Of a stretch of DNA of 62,967 bases, positions 50,336-58,427 are shown in pieces. Origin of the DNA: CAYURH01 sp964447105 (GTDB lineage Bacteria; Patescibacteriota; Saccharimonadia; Saccharimonadales; EFPC-124); NCBI GenBank assembly GCA_964447105.1, contig CAYURH010000003.1, forward strand, positions 1 to 62,967, given 5' to 3'. A program made the translations under genes and the position numbers. How positions within the stretch are numbered: the stretch's first letter is position 1; every line of letters starts with the position of its first letter. The notes beneath the pieces are model-generated. The model saw nothing but the letters and a program-made list of their open reading frames with translations. It was not told the DNA's origin and searched no databases.

Positions 50336-51423
50336 AAACAATTGTTATCGACGGCCGCAAAATCCAATCCAGCACTGGCCGTTATATTGAAGAGCTCATC
50401 AGCCACCTGGACGATATAGATCGCGACCACCGCTACATCTTGGTGGTTTACCCAGAAGAAATGAACCACTACCAACCCAAGCACGACAATGTGTCGGTGG
50501 TGGCCACGGATTTCCGACACTATACCTTTGGCGAACAGATCGGCTTCAATCACTTCTTGCGCTCGCTCAAGCCCGATTTGGTGCACTTCTACATGCCCCA
50601 ACAACCACTGCTTTATACCCGCCCGTCCATCACCACAGTGCACGACTTAAACTTAGTGCGCGTTACAGCCAACGACATGAACCCCGTCGAACTCGTCATC
50701 AAACGCACCATCTTCCAACATTTCCTCAAAATCGTGGCGCGCCGCAGCAAACACATCATCACTCCCACGCAATACACCAAAGACGATTTAGTTCAGTACG
50801 CCAGCATCTCGCCGAACAAAGTAACCGTTACATACGAAGGCGTCATCAAACTAGGCGAATATGAGCCCGTACCGAAATATAAAGACAAAAAATTCTTGGT
50901 CTATTTGGGCCGGGCCGAACCGTACAAAAACAACCGACGCATGATCGAAGCTCACCAACGACTACTCACACTCTACCCCGATTTACGCCTGGTCATCATT
51001 GGTGCCATCGACGAACTGCGTCAAGCCGACATGCAGTGGGTAAGGGATAATAAATACAAAAATGTCGACTTCGCCGGCTTCTTAAGTGACGAGCAAGCGG
51101 CTTGGCTCTATCAGCACTGCCAGGCATTCGTGCAACCATCTATGATGGAAGGCTTTGGCCTGCCCGTGCTTGAAGCTATGGCCCAAGGCGCGCCAATCGT
51201 TTGCAGTAACGCCACTTGCTGCCCAGAAGTTTACGGTGATGCCGCGCATTATTTTGACCCAACCAGTGTTGACGACATTGAGCGGGCTATCAATGATGTA
51301 CTGGTAGACGAAAAGCTGCGCAAAAAACTCATTGAACACGGCGCGCGCCAGATTAAAAAATATTCATGGCTACGAATGGCCGAACAGACGCTCCAAATTT
51401 ACAAGCGCTTACTTGTAGAATAA
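50332..51423 (+). CDS. GT4-family glycosyltransferase
   Basis: The 363-residue protein is a GT-B retaining transferase with N-terminal MKTIVIDGRKIQSSTGRYIE, central ITPTQYTKDDLVQYASISPN, KKFLVYLGRAEPYKNNRRM and the C-terminal sugar-nucleotide block MEGFGLPVLEAMAQGAPIVC (E-x7-E, about 282-301). The start overlaps the previous stop as ATGA, which sets it at 50332 although the frame is open 8 codons further. The acceptor is unknown; it ends the plus-strand glycan segment. Confidence 0.93.
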   Translation: MKTIVIDGRKIQSSTGRYIEELISHLDDIDRDHRYILVVYPEEMNHYQPKHDNVSVVATDFRHYTFGEQIGFNHFLRSLKPDLVHFYMPQQPLLYTRPSITTVHDLNLVRVTANDMNPVELVIKRTIFQHFLKIVARRSKHIITPTQYTKDDLVQYASISPNKVTVTYEGVIKLGEYEPVPKYKDKKFLVYLGRAEPYKNNRRMIEAHQRLLTLYPDLRLVIIGAIDELRQADMQWVRDNKYKNVDFAGFLSDEQAAWLYQHCQAFVQPSMMEGFGLPVLEAMAQGAPIVCSNATCCPEVYGDAAHYFDPTSVDDIERAINDVLVDEKLRKKLIEHGARQIKKYSWLRMAEQTLQIYKRLLVE

Positions 51424-51661
51424 TTTACAATTACCCATTTACGACCCCTAACAGATTGACCCCTGTAAATACAAAATAGGGAAGTGTGACGCGAGGGGAG
51501 TGGTCATAGAGAATTGTTGTATAATTCTACACCTTTGTGGGCTGGCTATATTAATTAACGCCGCTATTAGCAGTACGCATATCGAACAAAATGAGATCTC
51601 ACTCCCCGCCTATATACTTCAAAACATTTTGCTTTTTTGCAAAATTATATAAAAATATATT
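51424..51661. other. intergenic region, AT-rich, no gene seen
   Basis: About 240 bp. It has an isolated TATAAT (51520-51525) without a convincing -35 or downstream frame, and an AT-rich right end with a small hairpin ATTTTGC/GCAAAAT (near 51625-51645) that could end jag transcription. Confidence 0.4.
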
Positions 51662-52123
51662 TTATACTTTTTTGCTCACTACTAGGTGGCGCTCTTTCCC
51701 CTCCCCTTCGGAGTGGCTCTCGAGCTGCTCAAATTCACCGACTACCCCGTGGGCGGTGCGACGGTCGGCAGGGCTCATGGGTTTCATATGCATGGTCTCC
51801 CCTGTTTCCTGCACCCTCTTCACCTGCTCCCTCACCTGCTCTGCAACGCGCTCAGCACGATGCTGTTTGTAGTTGGCTACATCGATGTTGACGCGGGTGA
51901 GCTCAGCTTCTTTGTTGCGCAGGCTTTGCGATAGCAGAAACTGCAAACTTCGTAGTGTTTCACCGTGTTGACCGATCAAAAACCCGTTCAGATGAGTAGA
52001 CGGCACACCGAGTTCAATCACGTCGTCGTTATATGTGGCGCTTACTACCGTATTTAAGCCAAAAAAGGACAGTAAGTCCTCTAGATATTTGCGTGCGTAT
52101 TCGATTGACGCTTCTCTATCCAT
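51662..52123 (-). CDS. jag: KH/R3H RNA-binding protein Jag (KhpB)
   Basis: The 153-residue protein has a KH-like domain (about 15-85, with FLIGQHGETLRSLQFLLSQ, a GxxG-type loop) and an R3H domain (about 90-145, RAERVAEQVREQVKRVQETG then SPADRRTAHGVVGEFEQLE). The N-terminal Jag_N domain of Gram-positive homologues is absent. It is the last gene of the conserved rpmH-rnpA-yidC-jag operon (TAATG overlap with yidC). It is expected to bind RNA and influence cell-envelope growth. Confidence 0.95.
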   Translation of the reverse strand: MDREASIEYARKYLEDLLSFFGLNTVVSATYNDDVIELGVPSTHLNGFLIGQHGETLRSLQFLLSQSLRNKEAELTRVNIDVANYKQHRAERVAEQVREQVKRVQETGETMHMKPMSPADRRTAHGVVGEFEQLESHSEGEGKERHLVVSKKV

Positions 52124-53031
52124 TATCGCTTCCTCCGTTTAGCTTTTTTTGCTTTGGGAGTGTCCACCACTTTGGCGGGCGCTGCTTTTTGCGCTCGCAG
52201 TTTTGTTGTTTCGCTGAGTTTTTCTAGATCTGATTCGTCTTTTTTGAGGGCGATACTCTGCTGGATGATAGCTGCGCAGCTAGTCGTGACCAGATACAGC
52301 ACCAATGCGCCGGACAGATAAATCGAGATGCCAAATGTTAGAATTGGAAACAACCACGACATCTTGCTGGTCATGAGTGCGCTTGCTTCGGCTTGATCGA
52401 TTTCTTTGCCTTGCGCCTGATCTTTGAGTAGGTCGCGCAGACGGCGCTTTTCTTTGGGTTGCGGCATTAATTGCCTGGCCTGTACGAACTGTAGTATTGC
52501 AGCAGCAATAGCCATGATAAGGAGTGGCCAGTAGATGGTGCCGTTGTGCAACGCCGTCTTAGTGAGATCAACCACACCAAGCATTGTGTCATCCAGATGA
52601 CCGTTCATCGCATCATGGATACCTGGCAGGCCTTCCAAAAAATCATACGTATATTTCGCCACGTTAGAAGCGTTGTCGGTGATGAGGCGCACCACAGAAT
52701 ACAGCGCGATGAATACAGGTAGCTGCACCAGCAATAGGCCAATGGAACTAAACGGATTAACACCCTTCTCGCGATACAACTCCATCATCATCTGACTCTC
52801 GAGCTGTTTGTTGCCTTTAGCTTTTTGCTTGATTTTGGCCAGTTCGGGCTGCATCTGGCGCATGGCTTTGGTTTGGCGCAACTGTCTCTTGACCAGTGGC
52901 CACATACATAAACGAACTAATATGGTGAAAACAATCAGCGCCAAGCCAAAATTATGACCAGGGATTACCGAATATATGACAACCAAAATATTAAAAATTG
53001 GTTGGATTAAAATCAGATCGAAGAAATTCAT
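52123..53031 (-). CDS. yidC: YidC/Oxa1 membrane protein insertase
   Basis: The 302-residue protein is the short, Gram-positive-type YidC. It has an N-terminal helix, FTILVRLCMWPLVKRQLRQT with the groove Arg, a charged coiled hairpin (MRQMQPELAKIKQKAKGNKQ), then NPFSSIGLLLVQLPVFIALY and three more helices. The C-terminus is very basic (KAKKAKRRKR), suitable for ribosome contact. It inserts membrane proteins alone or with SecYEG. There is no lipobox at the start. Confidence 0.95.
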   Translation of the reverse strand: MNFFDLILIQPIFNILVVIYSVIPGHNFGLALIVFTILVRLCMWPLVKRQLRQTKAMRQMQPELAKIKQKAKGNKQLESQMMMELYREKGVNPFSSIGLLLVQLPVFIALYSVVRLITDNASNVAKYTYDFLEGLPGIHDAMNGHLDDTMLGVVDLTKTALHNGTIYWPLLIMAIAAAILQFVQARQLMPQPKEKRRLRDLLKDQAQGKEIDQAEASALMTSKMSWLFPILTFGISIYLSGALVLYLVTTSCAAIIQQSIALKKDESDLEKLSETTKLRAQKAAPAKVVDTPKAKKAKRRKR

Positions 53032-53064
53032 ATGTGCCTTTAGTGTACCAGATGTGGTCTTATA

Positions 53065-53442
53065 TTAAGAGTCTTTTGTATGTGGCTGAGAATGAGCTTG
53101 CCAGGCGTGCGACACCTCGAGTGCTTTTTGGAGTTCGCTCGTCAGGTCGTCGTGCGACATTTCCAAGAACCGTGGGTCGTAGATGCTAATCACCATATCG
53201 TGCCCGCCAGGGATTCTATCCCAGTTGAGGCGGAGCGCTTCGTATACGCGGCGACGCACGGTGTTGCGCTTGGGCGATGATTTGATAACTTTTTTACTGA
53301 TCACCACTGCCGCGCGGCTATGTTCACGGCGAGTGTTGCGGGCAATGCGCAGCGACATGCTTTTAAGCCGGTATGTTTTACCATGCCCAAATACAAAACG
53401 AAGTGCGGCATGACCATGAAATCGAAATTTAGCAGCAAGCAT
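53065..53442 (-). CDS. rnpA: ribonuclease P protein component
   Basis: The 125-residue protein starts MLAAKFRFHGHAALRFVFGH as expected and carries the RNR-type basic motif SSPKRNTVRRRVYEALRL. It binds the RNase P RNA and aids tRNA 5' maturation. It sits 20 bp downstream of rpmH, the universal arrangement. Confidence 0.95.
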   Translation of the reverse strand: MLAAKFRFHGHAALRFVFGHGKTYRLKSMSLRIARNTRREHSRAAVVISKKVIKSSPKRNTVRRRVYEALRLNWDRIPGGHDMVISIYDPRFLEMSHDDLTSELQKALEVSHAWQAHSQPHTKDS

Positions 53443-53462
53443 ACTACCGTTAGCTTATCACG

Positions 53463-53615
53463 CTAGTTGCGGTCGGCAGTAGCAGCTAGTTGCACGCGAC
53501 CCTTCAGGCGGCGGCGCTTCAGTACGGTTTGACCACCCTTGGTTGCCATGCGGGCGCGGAAGCCGTGCACTTTGACGCGGTGGGCACGTTTGGGCTGGTG
53601 AGTTCGTTTGGGCAT
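53463..53615 (-). CDS. rpmH: 50S ribosomal protein L34
   Basis: The 50-residue basic protein starts MPKRTHQPKRAHRVKVHGFR and continues RMATKGGQTVLKRRRLKGR, typical of L34. ATG 53615 is chosen because AAAAGGA lies about 7 nt upstream and the family begins there; the longer frame is spurious. It heads the rnpA-yidC-jag operon. Confidence 0.97.
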   Translation of the reverse strand: MPKRTHQPKRAHRVKVHGFRARMATKGGQTVLKRRRLKGRVQLAATADRN

Positions 53616-53637
53616 GGGTGATTCCTTTTGCTTATTT

Positions 53638-53666
53638 ATTGTAAAATCTATGTACCATAGTGACAG
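53638..53666 (-). promoter_or_regulatory. rpmH operon promoter
   Basis: Minus strand: CTGTCA (53666-53661), 17-bp spacer, TACAAT (53643-53638), leader of about 16-20 nt to the rpmH ATG. A DnaA box lies 3 bp upstream of the -35. Confidence 0.65.
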
Positions 53667-53668
53667 AT

Positions 53669-53677
53669 TTATCCACA
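53669..53677 (+). promoter_or_regulatory. DnaA box TTATCCACA
   Basis: Perfect consensus DnaA box in the rpmH-dnaA intergenic region. Confidence 0.9.
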
Positions 53678-53689
53678 ATAATCAATAGG

Positions 53690-53698
53690 TTATCCACA
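53690..53698 (+). promoter_or_regulatory. DnaA box TTATCCACA
   Basis: Second perfect DnaA box, 21 bp (two helical turns) from the first, same orientation. Confidence 0.9.
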
Positions 53699-53773
53699 CT
53701 TTTACAGGGGTACACAGAAAATGTGTAAAACTAACACTCTTAAGCAGTCCACGCAACTTTATGGTAGTTATGG

Positions 53774-53803
53774 TTGTGGAAAAATCGGCCACAGCAGTAT
53801 AGT
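53774..53803 (+). promoter_or_regulatory. dnaA promoter overlapping a DnaA box
   Basis: TTGTGG (53774-53779), 18-bp spacer, TATAGT (53798-53803). A reverse-oriented DnaA box (TTTTCCACA, 53783-53775) covers the -35, so DnaA binding could repress its own gene. Confidence 0.6.
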
Positions 53804-53837
53804 ATTAGGTAGTTAGCAGTTACCGTGAGTGGAGGGG

Positions 53838-55190
53838 ATGAAAAACGCATTGTGGCAAACCGTCTTAGGTGAAATTGAGTTGAGCGTTAGTCGCGCCAGC
53901 TTTGTTACCTGGTTTAAAAACACCGAACTTATCGACAACGACGGCGGGAATATCACGATCGGCGTGCCCAATATCTTTGCCAAACAACAGCTCGAGATCA
54001 AATTCGCCGAGCAAATTAGCGGCATACTCAACAAAAATGGAGTATCGGTGCAGTCACTCAGCTTTGCTATCAGCTCAAGCGTCAAAAAGCCTCGCACCAC
54101 TGATCGCGCCGCTTCTGCGACCGCCACGCCAACATTCATCGCGACCACTGAACCCAAAAGGACCTCCACCCCATCTAACGCCCTAAATCCACGCTACACA
54201 TTCGAAACATTCATAGTTGGATCCAGCAATGAACTAGCATATAGCGCCTGCATGGCGGCGGCGCGTGAACCAGGCACCAAATACAACCCCCTCTTCTTAT
54301 ACGGCGGTGTGGGTTTGGGTAAAACTCACCTCATGCAAGCAGTTGGCCATGAAGTAAGCCGCAAAAACCCCAGCGCGCGTGTCTTATATATATCGTGCGA
54401 AACATTTGTAAATGATTTTGTGGATCACATCAAATTCAAGAAAAAAGGGTTTGCCGATCGCTACCGCAACGTAGACGTGCTTATAGTCGATGATATGCAA
54501 TTTATCGCCGGCAAAGAGAAGACTCAAGAAGAATTCTTCCACACCTTCAACGCCCTCCACCAAGCCAATAAGCAGATCATTCTGAGCTCCGACAAACCCC
54601 CCAAAGCCATCCCAACCCTCGAAGACCGTTTGCGCAGCCGTTTTGAATGGGGTATGGCAATCGACATTGCCGCGCCAGATTTTGAAACCCGCTGTGCTAT
54701 TTTGCAAACCAAAGCCAACCAGTCCGGCGCTAGCTTGGGCCGCGAGACTGTGGAATATCTAGCCACCAACATTCAAACAAACATCCGCGAACTCGAGGGG
54801 GCGCTCAACCAGCTTCTAGCATTCTGCGAAATGCGCGGTGTGGCGCCCGACCTGGCCACCGCTCAGGGATTGCTCGGCAGCGCTCGTGCGACTCGCCCCC
54901 ATCACCTGACGCCCAAACAGATTATCGAAAAAACCGCTCGCCATTTCCAACTCGAAGCACCCGACATCTGCAGTCCCAAACGCGACAAACACATTGTGGT
55001 GCCGCGCCAGATCGCCATGTACCTGCTGCGGAGCGAGCTTCATCTGAGTTTCCCCAAAATCGCCAGCGAGCTAGGGCGCAAAGACCACACTACCGCCATC
55101 CACTCCGTGGACAAGATCGAAAAAGCAATCAAGCTCGATTACATTGTGCGGCAGCAAATAACGGATATTCGGGACAGATTGTATGCCTAG
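53838..55190 (+). CDS. dnaA: chromosomal replication initiator DnaA
   Basis: The 450-residue protein has an N-terminal domain I (1-80), a short linker, an AAA+ core with Walker A GGVGLGKTH (156-164) and Walker B LIVDDM (215-220) followed by QFIAGKEKTQEEFFHTFN, and domain IV with the DnaA signature LGRKDHTTAIHSVDKI near residues 412-427. I chose ATG 53838; GGAGG is very close (2 nt gap), and a GTG three codons earlier is the alternative. DnaA boxes flank the gene on both sides. Confidence 0.97.
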   Translation: MKNALWQTVLGEIELSVSRASFVTWFKNTELIDNDGGNITIGVPNIFAKQQLEIKFAEQISGILNKNGVSVQSLSFAISSSVKKPRTTDRAASATATPTFIATTEPKRTSTPSNALNPRYTFETFIVGSSNELAYSACMAAAREPGTKYNPLFLYGGVGLGKTHLMQAVGHEVSRKNPSARVLYISCETFVNDFVDHIKFKKKGFADRYRNVDVLIVDDMQFIAGKEKTQEEFFHTFNALHQANKQIILSSDKPPKAIPTLEDRLRSRFEWGMAIDIAAPDFETRCAILQTKANQSGASLGRETVEYLATNIQTNIRELEGALNQLLAFCEMRGVAPDLATAQGLLGSARATRPHHLTPKQIIEKTARHFQLEAPDICSPKRDKHIVVPRQIAMYLLRSELHLSFPKIASELGRKDHTTAIHSVDKIEKAIKLDYIVRQQITDIRDRLYA

Positions 55191-55238
55191 CTGGTTTTCG
55201 CTTTTCGGCAGCCGGGAGTGGCGTCCGGCGGGGCAGCA

Positions 55239-55283
55239 CCCACAAAGTATTTTTGGCGTGTCCCGACAAAAATATTTTGTGGG
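55239..55283. repeat. long inverted repeat after dnaA
   Basis: 17-nt arms (55239-55255 and 55267-55283) matching at 16 of 17 positions around an 11-nt loop; arm sequence CCCACAAAGTATTTTTG. It could be a dnaA terminator or an origin structural element. Confidence 0.75.
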
Positions 55284-55543
55284 GCGGACCGGACGACAGG
55301 ACCCGCGGTGTACTTTACCGGGCCTACTGCGCAAAACATGTGCAAAAATTGTGCGCAGCGCGTGGGCAAACCGTGGGACAACAATCCACAGACTCCACAG
55401 TACATGCCAGAACAGTCACTCACGCAGCAAACTTTCCACCACCCAATCCACCTATTCCCCATCACTCCTCACACACGCTTTACACACCCAAATTGACCCA
55501 AACCCATCTGTAAATCCACTCTTTTCCCCACAATCCACACACC

Positions 55544-55575
55544 TTATTACTACTTACTACTATTTATATATAAAG
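55544..55575 (+). promoter_or_regulatory. DnaA-trio-like unwinding element and DUE
   Basis: TTATTACTACTTACTACTAT followed by TTATATATAAAG, directly after the DnaA box CAATCCACA. Read on the lower strand 3'-5' it gives repeated AAT/GAT trios, as in Bacillus. Confidence 0.65.
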
Positions 55576-55596
55576 AATTAAGAAGGAGCACCTAAC

Positions 55597-56694
55597 ATGA
55601 AGCTGATTGTCACCCAAGAAAATCTCAGCCGCGCTCTACAGACTGTAGGCCGAGTTGCTTCTGGCAAAACTCCCCTCCCTATTTTGAATAACATTTTGCT
55701 TCGTACTGACAGCAACCGTTTACTGTTAGCAGCGACTAACTTGGAGTTGGCTATCACCCAACACGTTGGGAGCAAAATCGAAGCCGAAGGCAGTATCACC
55801 GTCCCCGCTCGGCTGATGACTGAGTTTGTGGCCAACCTACCCAAAGGCAATGTGGAGCTCGAAGCTGACGACACCAAAATCCACATCTCGTGTGGTGCCT
55901 ACAAATCCACCATCAATGGCATGGCGCCTGATGAATTCCCTGAACTTCCCGCTATTACCGAACAACAAGTTATTACAGTCCCTGTCGCCGACCTCAAGCG
56001 AGCTATTCAACAAACAGCGCTTGTGGCCTCTACCGACGACACGCGCCCAGTACTGACTGGTATCTATTGTCATTCGTTTGAAGGTAATGTCTACTTTGCT
56101 GCAACCGATGGCTATCGCCTAGCTGAACGTAAATTGGTAGCTAGCGACCAAACCATAGCTGCTATCATTCCTGTGACCGCCCTCAACGACGTGTTACGGG
56201 TGATCGCCGAAGACATGGCCGAAACCAAAATGGTGTTCGACGACAACCAAGTGCGTATCTACCTCGACGACATCGAAATCACGTCGCGTCTGATCGATGG
56301 CAACTTCCCGGACTATCGACAGCTCATACCTAAAGTAAATGATATTGGTATCACTCTCCCTAAAGACGAGTTTGCGCGTATCACCAAAGTGGCGAGTTTG
56401 TTTGCTCGGGAATCTGGCGGCAGTGTCACGCTCAAAGCTGATGCCACTACAAACAAGCTGAGTATCCACTCGGTAGCTTCGCAGCTCGGCGAGAATACGT
56501 CCGAAGCCGACGCCGAAATCACGGCTGACGGTCAGGTCACGTTGAATTCGCGTTATTTGCTGGAAGCGCTCGGTTGCATTGATGGCAAAAAAGTATCGTT
56601 TCGTACCAGTGGCAAAGTCTCGCCCTGTGTGCTAACGGCCGCCGACAACGACGATACTGGCTATCAGCACATCATCATGCCGCTCAAGAGCTAG
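55597..56694 (+). CDS. dnaN: DNA polymerase III beta sliding clamp
   Basis: The 365-residue protein has three DNA clamp domains: MKLIVTQENLSRALQTVGRV (domain 1), DLKRAIQQTALVASTDDTRP with GIYCHSFEGNVYFAATDGYR (domain 2), and KDEFARITKVASLFARESGG (domain 3). The C-terminus HIIMPLKS is the usual M-P-x-R/K-like end. GAAGGAG is 8 nt before the ATG. It tethers the replicative polymerase to DNA. Confidence 0.97.
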   Translation: MKLIVTQENLSRALQTVGRVASGKTPLPILNNILLRTDSNRLLLAATNLELAITQHVGSKIEAEGSITVPARLMTEFVANLPKGNVELEADDTKIHISCGAYKSTINGMAPDEFPELPAITEQQVITVPVADLKRAIQQTALVASTDDTRPVLTGIYCHSFEGNVYFAATDGYRLAERKLVASDQTIAAIIPVTALNDVLRVIAEDMAETKMVFDDNQVRIYLDDIEITSRLIDGNFPDYRQLIPKVNDIGITLPKDEFARITKVASLFARESGGSVTLKADATTNKLSIHSVASQLGENTSEADAEITADGQVTLNSRYLLEALGCIDGKKVSFRTSGKVSPCVLTAADNDDTGYQHIIMPLKS

Positions 56695-56699
56695 CCGCT

Positions 56700-57770
56700 G
56701 TGGCCTACCATTCTCTAAGGCTGCAATCATTCCGCTCCTATGTTGATTATGCTGTGGAATTTTCGCCTGGTGTAAACATTGTGGTGGGGCCAAACGGCAG
56801 CGGCAAGACCAATTTGCTCGAAGCGCTATTTGTGCTGTCTACCGGCAGCTCGTTCCGTGGCGCTGACCGTGATCTGTTGCAACACAGTAAAGAATGGTTC
56901 CGGCTAGACGGGTTGTGGGAAAATCAGCAGCGCGTCATGACGTACCGTGTGTTGAATGAAAAATTCGAAAAGCAATTCGTACTGGACGGCGCCAAGAAAG
57001 CTCGCCTGGTGCACTCACAGCGCGTGCCAGTGGTATTGTTTGAGCCAGACCATCTGCGATTACTGCGCGCTTCGCCTACTCTACGCCGCGAATATATTGA
57101 TTCCCTGGCGGCCAAACTGCAGCCGGATTTTACCTGGCTTAAGCACCAGTTCGATCGCGCGCTGCTGCAGCGAAATAATATACTGAAGCGACGCTTGCCG
57201 CCGCACGCACGCGACGACCAACTATTTGTGTGGGATATCAAATTCGCCGAACTGGCCGAACAGGTGGTGACGCGCCGCCAAACGCTCATTGCTCAGCTCG
57301 ATGCCCAGTTGGAACAAATGTATTCACAAATTGCCCATAAGTCGAGTCGTGCACACATAGCGTATGTTTCATCGTCTCCCCTGGCCGACTATCGCGCGGG
57401 GCTCCTTAAAACACTGACGGATAATGTGGAGCGCGATCAGCAGCGCGGCTTCACTGGCGCCGGGCCACAGCGTGATGATTTTTGGATCGAGCTCAATGAC
57501 TCCCCTGCTGCTACTACGGCATCACGAGGTGAAATGCGTAGTCTCCTGATTGCGCTCAAGATGATCGAACTGCGGCTCGTCGAAGCCCAAAGTAGCCAGT
57601 CTCCATTACTCCTTATGGATGACGTATTTAGTGAGCTCGACACATCGCGTCGCCGAGCGCTGGCTGAACTGGCCAAAAGTCATCAGACACTTATTACCAC
57701 CACTGATGCTGATGCGATCGTGGAGCATTTCCTTAACGACTATAGGGTGATTTCGACTGAACCGAAGTAG
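56700..57770 (+). CDS. recF: DNA replication and repair protein RecF
   Basis: The 356-residue SMC-like ATPase has Walker A GPNGSGKTN (30-38), the start MAYHSLRLQSFRSYVDYAVE, the FEPDHLRLLRASPTLRREYID motif region (quoted here in part: ASPTLRREYIDS), a GPQRDDFWIEL block and Walker B LLLMDDVFSELD (about 302-313). It starts at GTG 56700, 5 nt after dnaN. RecF loads RecA at gaps with RecOR. Confidence 0.96.
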   Translation: MAYHSLRLQSFRSYVDYAVEFSPGVNIVVGPNGSGKTNLLEALFVLSTGSSFRGADRDLLQHSKEWFRLDGLWENQQRVMTYRVLNEKFEKQFVLDGAKKARLVHSQRVPVVLFEPDHLRLLRASPTLRREYIDSLAAKLQPDFTWLKHQFDRALLQRNNILKRRLPPHARDDQLFVWDIKFAELAEQVVTRRQTLIAQLDAQLEQMYSQIAHKSSRAHIAYVSSSPLADYRAGLLKTLTDNVERDQQRGFTGAGPQRDDFWIELNDSPAATTASRGEMRSLLIALKMIELRLVEAQSSQSPLLLMDDVFSELDTSRRRALAELAKSHQTLITTTDADAIVEHFLNDYRVISTEPK

Positions 57771-57772
57771 CG

Positions 57773-58426
57773 CTACTGGTTAGGGTCTGGTTCGTAAGTG
57801 ATGACTACATTGTCGAGATTGACGCCGTTGTCGGTGAGGAATTTCAGTGCTTCAGCCTGGTATGTTTTGAGGTCTGCTTTGTATTGCGCAAGCTGGCTGG
57901 GGCGGTTCAAGATGGCGTTGAGGGTGATGGTGAGATAGAGCTTTTTGTTACTGGCGTCGTATGTCGTGTAATCGATCTTGTAGTTAATTGTTTCTTGGGG
58001 TAATTTATCGACAATTGGAAATTCTTTGGGGATGTCGGTTTGAATCTCTTCTGCCCTTTGGCTGCCAAAAGCCTCTCGAATCGCCTGATCGTCGGGATGG
58101 TCTTTGAGCCACTGCAGTCCCTTCTCGCCGTCTGGTTCGAGAATAATATAAATTGTTTTTTCGGCCTCTATCGTTTTAGTGTCGATTGTTTTAGTTGCTT
58201 CAAAGAAATACTGATGGCTCACTTTAAAGCTGTGTGTGCCGGGTGTAATCCAAATATCGCCTAAACTTGCTGGTTGGCCGTCCATGAGTACTGTGGAGTC
58301 TTTTGGTGAAGCAAGTATTTTTACATTTATCTTACCGATACGCGACAATAGTGGTATGACGATGAGTAGGATGATAATCACCCCTACTGCAACACTACCG
58401 ATAATCCAAAGTCGTTTTTTGTTCAT
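57773..58426 (-). CDS. membrane-anchored protein with PEGA-like domain, T4SS-linked
   Basis: The 217-residue protein has one N-terminal membrane helix (about 6-28), a PEGA-like beta domain (about 35-95; ILASPKDSTVLMDGQP, TPGTHSFKVSHQYF), and a C-terminal alpha/beta domain of about 110 residues that I do not recognise. ATG 58426 lies one base after the stop of the lysozyme-like gene, with GGAAGG upstream, so it is co-expressed. It may be an accessory membrane component of the secretion system. It ends convergently with recF. Confidence 0.85.
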   Translation of the reverse strand: MNKKRLWIIGSVAVGVIIILLIVIPLLSRIGKINVKILASPKDSTVLMDGQPASLGDIWITPGTHSFKVSHQYFFEATKTIDTKTIEAEKTIYIILEPDGEKGLQWLKDHPDDQAIREAFGSQRAEEIQTDIPKEFPIVDKLPQETINYKIDYTTYDASNKKLYLTITLNAILNRPSQLAQYKADLKTYQAEALKFLTDNGVNLDNVVITYEPDPNQ

Positions 58427-58427
58427 A

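Larger units (their letters stand above)
55191..55596. other. dnaA-dnaN intergenic region: putative origin with unwinding site
   Basis: About 400 bp without a gene. The right half carries degenerate DnaA boxes in one orientation: CAATCCACA (55382-55390), CAATCCACC (55444-55452), AAATCCACT (55512-55520), CAATCCACA (55531-55539). Then a TTA/CTA-type trinucleotide run and an AT-rich stretch (55544-55575) match the B. subtilis unwinding-site layout of DnaA box, DnaA-trios, DUE. The left half holds a large hairpin. Confidence 0.75.

Noticed and set aside
51500..51600. Possible small RNA gene after a TATAAT box
   Set aside because: No -35, no terminator-like hairpin at a fitting distance, and no match to tmRNA, SRP RNA or RNase P RNA features.
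55183..55581. Overlapping plus-strand frames between dnaA and dnaN
   Set aside because: Low-complexity Pro/Thr/His translations across a DnaA-box-rich origin region; no start signals.
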